This document shows, piece after piece, positions 19,821-21,733 of a DNA stretch of 21,733 nucleotides. Source of the DNA: a virus; IMG/VR virus record IMGVR_UViG_3300028889_000036, positions 1 through 21,733 of that record; one strand, given 5' to 3'. Position 1 is the stretch's first letter, and each line of letters starts with the position of its first letter. Both the position numbers and the translations under genes were made by a program. The notes below the pieces were generated by a model. It did no database searches. It was not told the DNA's origin and worked only from the letters and a program-made list of their open reading frames with translations.

Positions 19821-19837
19821 GAGTAGCCCAACTACTC
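19821..19837. promoter_or_regulatory. Operator-like palindrome 2
   Basis: GAGTAG-cccaa-CTACTC is a perfect 6+6 bp inverted repeat with the same 5-base spacer as palindrome 1. The two centres are 26 bases apart. A related GTAGCTAC block lies at 19863-19870, just before the rightward gene. Confidence 0.6.
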
Positions 19838-19870
19838 CAACATGTCTGCACCCTGAGAGGAAGTAGCTAC

Positions 19871-20485
19871 GTGGCGACAGTGCACGAGCAGATGGCCGCC
19901 AAGCTGATGGACCAGATGCTCTACAGCCCGAGCGCCGCGCAGGTCCTGGCCGAGACCCGTCAGGGCCTGCGCTCAGGTCAGATAGACGCTGCGTACAGGG
20001 ATCGCATCGGTCAGACGCAGCACAGGGCGGCCTACTGGCCTCCGGAGCAGGCCGCCGCCTTCCTGCGGGTACACACCGGGCTGATGTCGGGCGAGTTCGC
20101 CGTGGCACTCCTTGAGGTGGGCGAAGTGCCGGCCGGAGACGCCGACCGAAGCGTCAACGCGGAGCGGCTGGCCCGTCTGCACCCGGCGTTCGCCGCCCGA
20201 CTGGACGCCGAGCAGTCCAATGCAGAAGGCGACGGAGAGGTGCGCTGGTCGGCGTCCGTCCAAGCGCAGCGCTCCACGGGCCGGCCGCTCCCGGATGGCG
20301 CGCCACTCAGCCCGGAATTGAGCGTGTACGCAGTGCCGCCCGGCTGCGTCCCGTTGGAGATCGGCCTGACCTTCCCCAGCCGCACCCTGATGCACCTGCT
20401 CAAGCACGGTGGGGTAGCGCGCTGGCCGTACCAATCCACGGTGGTCGCACTGCTGCTGAACACCCAGACCGAAGGAGTCGCATGA
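19871..20485 (+). CDS. Unrecognised 204-residue protein, first gene of the rightward pair
   Basis: Starts at GTG 19871 with GAGAGGAA at 19855-19862. The frame is open to 19802, but an earlier start would run through the palindromes. The protein begins MATVHEQMAAKLMDQMLYSP and is helical at first (AAQVLAETRQGLRSGQIDAAYRD), continuing with YWPPEQAAAFLRVHTGLMSGEF. A middle acidic part is followed by a beta-type end with SVYAVPPGCVPLEIGLTF and HLLKHGGVARWPYQSTVVALLLN. I recognise no domain, membrane segment or HTH. It is translationally coupled by ATGA to the recombinase-like gene. The pairing and its place in the control region suggest a role in integration or in lysis-lysogeny control. That is inference only. 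Confidence 0.75.
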   Translation: MATVHEQMAAKLMDQMLYSPSAAQVLAETRQGLRSGQIDAAYRDRIGQTQHRAAYWPPEQAAAFLRVHTGLMSGEFAVALLEVGEVPAGDADRSVNAERLARLHPAFAARLDAEQSNAEGDGEVRWSASVQAQRSTGRPLPDGAPLSPELSVYAVPPGCVPLEIGLTFPSRTLMHLLKHGGVARWPYQSTVVALLLNTQTEGVA

Positions 20486-21315
20486 CCACACCCAACACCG
20501 CACGGACCTACGGCACGCAGCGTCGCCAGTTCCAGGCATGGTGCACAGAACGGGGTGTGGAGCCCAGCCCGTGTACAGCGGAGACGTTCACTGGCTACAT
20601 CGACTACCTGATCAACGAGCGCCGGATGTCGCCGAGCACGGTAGAACTCGCCTGGTACGCCATACGCACTTGGCAGCCGCATGGGCACTGGTTCGAGACC
20701 GCCACCGCCCGTGAACTGTGGGACCGCTGGAAGATGGAATGGGCCGCATCCGGTAGAGGCAAGCCCAAGACCGTGCCGATCACCGAAGAAGGACTGCGGG
20801 CGATGCTGGCCACCTGCCAGGACGATCCGGCAGGACTGCGGGACGGCTGCCTGATCACCCTGGCGTGGGGCACTGCCATCCTGCGGTCGGAACTGGCTCG
20901 CTGCATGGTGGACTCGGTTGGACTGATGGACGCCGGTGTACGCCTCCAGATGCCGGGCGCGCAGACGAGCGTCCTGGTGCGCGACAGCCAGGACCCGGTC
21001 ACCAGCGTGGTCCGCTTCACTGCGGGATGGCTGGCTCACCTCCGCCGCAATGGGCGGCACGACGGCTTCCTGTTCCCGCGCTGGGACCGGTGGGGAAACC
21101 TCAGCGAGAAGGCACTAACCGAGCAGACCCTGCACAGGGTCGTATGCGAGCGGGCTGAGGCCGCTGGCCTGGACACATCGGGGATCAGCTTCACCAGCCT
21201 CCGCGTGGGCAGGGCCACGGGGCGCGACACCGTCGCCTTCTCCGAGCCGGACGTGGAGACCTTCGGCCGGTGGCAGCCTCCGGCGTTTGAGGTGCTGTAT
21301 CGGCCTCACGCTTAG
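20482..21315 (+). CDS. Tyrosine recombinase-like protein with degenerate catalytic residues
   Basis: A 277-residue protein from ATG 20482 overlapping the previous stop by ATGA. Residues about 7-70 look like the SAM-like core-binding domain (TYGTQRRQFQAWCTERG, TFTGYIDYLINERRMSPSTVELAW). A catalytic-type domain follows from about 97. The usual G-L-R-x-S-E-L box is here TAILRSEL, so the first catalytic Arg position reads Leu. The HxLR box reads FTSLRVGRATG, with Thr for His but Arg kept. The end has FGRWQPPAFEVLYRPHA, keeping the Trp and a candidate Tyr nucleophile. No Lys is seen in the expected hairpin. It may be an inactive or unusual integrase, or a DNA-binding relative. It is about the length of compact XerC/D-type proteins. 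Confidence 0.75.
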   Translation: MTTPNTARTYGTQRRQFQAWCTERGVEPSPCTAETFTGYIDYLINERRMSPSTVELAWYAIRTWQPHGHWFETATARELWDRWKMEWAASGRGKPKTVPITEEGLRAMLATCQDDPAGLRDGCLITLAWGTAILRSELARCMVDSVGLMDAGVRLQMPGAQTSVLVRDSQDPVTSVVRFTAGWLAHLRRNGRHDGFLFPRWDRWGNLSEKALTEQTLHRVVCERAEAAGLDTSGISFTSLRVGRATGRDTVAFSEPDVETFGRWQPPAFEVLYRPHA

Positions 21316-21366
21316 GATCGTTCCTGACGAAGAATCGAACATCTCGAACACGATGCTAGGGGGAAC

Positions 21367-21630
21367 ATGAAGATCGACCCGCGACTTCTGGAGATCGACC
21401 AGTCGTCCCACGAACGCGAGCCGACCGACGTGGCCGTGGATCAGATGGCCGTCATCGTCGACAACCTCATCACGGGCTACCTCCGGAACCCGGAGCGCAC
21501 TGACGCCATGCTGCGCCGCGACGGACTCACGAAGACAGCGGACCGGCTGGTCGAGTTCTTCGGCCCCAACTGGTGGGAACGCATGGGCAACGGTGCCCTC
21601 GCTCCAGTTAATGTTCCATCTGAAGAGTGA
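21367..21630 (+). CDS. Small hypothetical protein after the recombinase-like gene
   Basis: An 87-residue protein from ATG 21367, with AGGGGGA at 21358-21364, a short spacing. It reads MKIDPRLLEIDQSSHEREPT, then DVAVDQMAVIVDNLITGYLRNP, TADRLVEFFGPNWWERM and a polar end VPSEE. It is acidic and helical, with no known motif. The 51-base gap before it holds a 9-bp-spaced direct repeat TCGAACA. Function unknown. Confidence 0.65.
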   Translation: MKIDPRLLEIDQSSHEREPTDVAVDQMAVIVDNLITGYLRNPERTDAMLRRDGLTKTADRLVEFFGPNWWERMGNGALAPVNVPSEE

Positions 21631-21654
21631 TCAACCGCGTAGCATCTCTCTCCG

Positions 21655-21660
21655 TATGCT
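21655..21660 (+). promoter_or_regulatory. Possible -10 element TATGCT before the last gene
   Basis: TATGCT lies 24 bases before ATG 21685. The -35 region (about 21631-21637, tcaaccg) is weak, so this is only a candidate. Confidence 0.3.
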
Positions 21661-21684
21661 CGATGCTCTCGAAAGGAACTCCGC

Positions 21685-21733
21685 ATGCCCATGCCCCTGC
21701 CGCACATCGAGATGGACGACCCCCGCGTGCTCG
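21685..21733 (+). CDS. Start of a further gene (cut by the window end)
   Basis: ATG 21685 follows AAAGGA (21672-21677) with normal spacing and stays open to the window edge. The visible start is MPMPLPHIEMDDPRVL, too short to identify. An internal ATG at 21691 is in the same frame and could be used. Confidence 0.5.
   Translation, partial: MPMPLPHIEMDDPRVL

Noticed and set aside
21320-21350. A tRNA-like GTTCGATTC on the minus strand after the recombinase-like gene, a possible attachment core
   Set aside because: The flanking bases do not form the paired T-arm stem, and no longer tRNA 3' end is present, so there is no real support for an attachment site.

Overview
The window is very GC-rich, has strong G/C third-position bias, uses many GTG starts and compact ATGA/GTGA gene overlaps, and carries several gene families typical of Streptomyces temperate siphoviruses. 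It reads as part of a Streptomyces phage or prophage: the end of the head-completion genes, the whole tail module, the lysis genes, a dCTP deaminase, and a divergent early/control region. No tRNA, rRNA, CRISPR array, insertion sequence or host housekeeping gene is visible.

Layout. Positions 1-1741 hold a partial upstream gene end and four tightly coupled head-tail joining genes. Positions 1738-1872 hold a possible 30-codon ORF and two competing hairpins just before the major tail protein gene (1873-2340). The tail assembly chaperone pair (2436-3331) is joined by a canonical -1 slippery site, GGGAAAA. Then come the 1575-residue tape measure protein (3353-8080), the distal tail protein (8070-8963), a baseplate-type protein (8979-9920), a Gp37-like tail protein (9917-11020), a 781-residue fibre-like protein (11023-13368) and a small cysteine-containing protein (13365-13718). 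A strong hairpin at 13731-13763 ends this block.

The lysis block (13876-16528) has a peptidoglycan-binding-type protein, an N-acetylmuramoyl-L-alanine amidase, a holin candidate, a membrane-anchored coiled-coil protein, a small basic protein and a second holin-like membrane protein. Two genes that look leaderless follow: a small four-cysteine protein (16601-16774) and dCTP deaminase (16815-17399). A long hairpin (17404-17456) separates them from a convergent minus-strand operon.

The minus-strand operon (19773 down to 17462) starts with an AlpA/excisionase-like HTH protein and continues with eight small proteins. Five of its gene junctions carry nearly the same 20-24 bp element, which contains the upstream stop codon, the ribosome-binding region and the next start codon. 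From the same intergenic region a rightward pair diverges: an unrecognised 204-residue protein and a tyrosine-recombinase-like protein that lacks several expected catalytic residues. Two palindromes of the form AGTAG-N5-CTACT lie in this divergent region and look like operators. Two more small genes, the last cut by the window edge, follow.

The points most worth a second look are the repeated gene-junction element, the short ORF plus competing hairpins before the major tail gene, the degenerate recombinase with its partner, and the operator-like palindromes.
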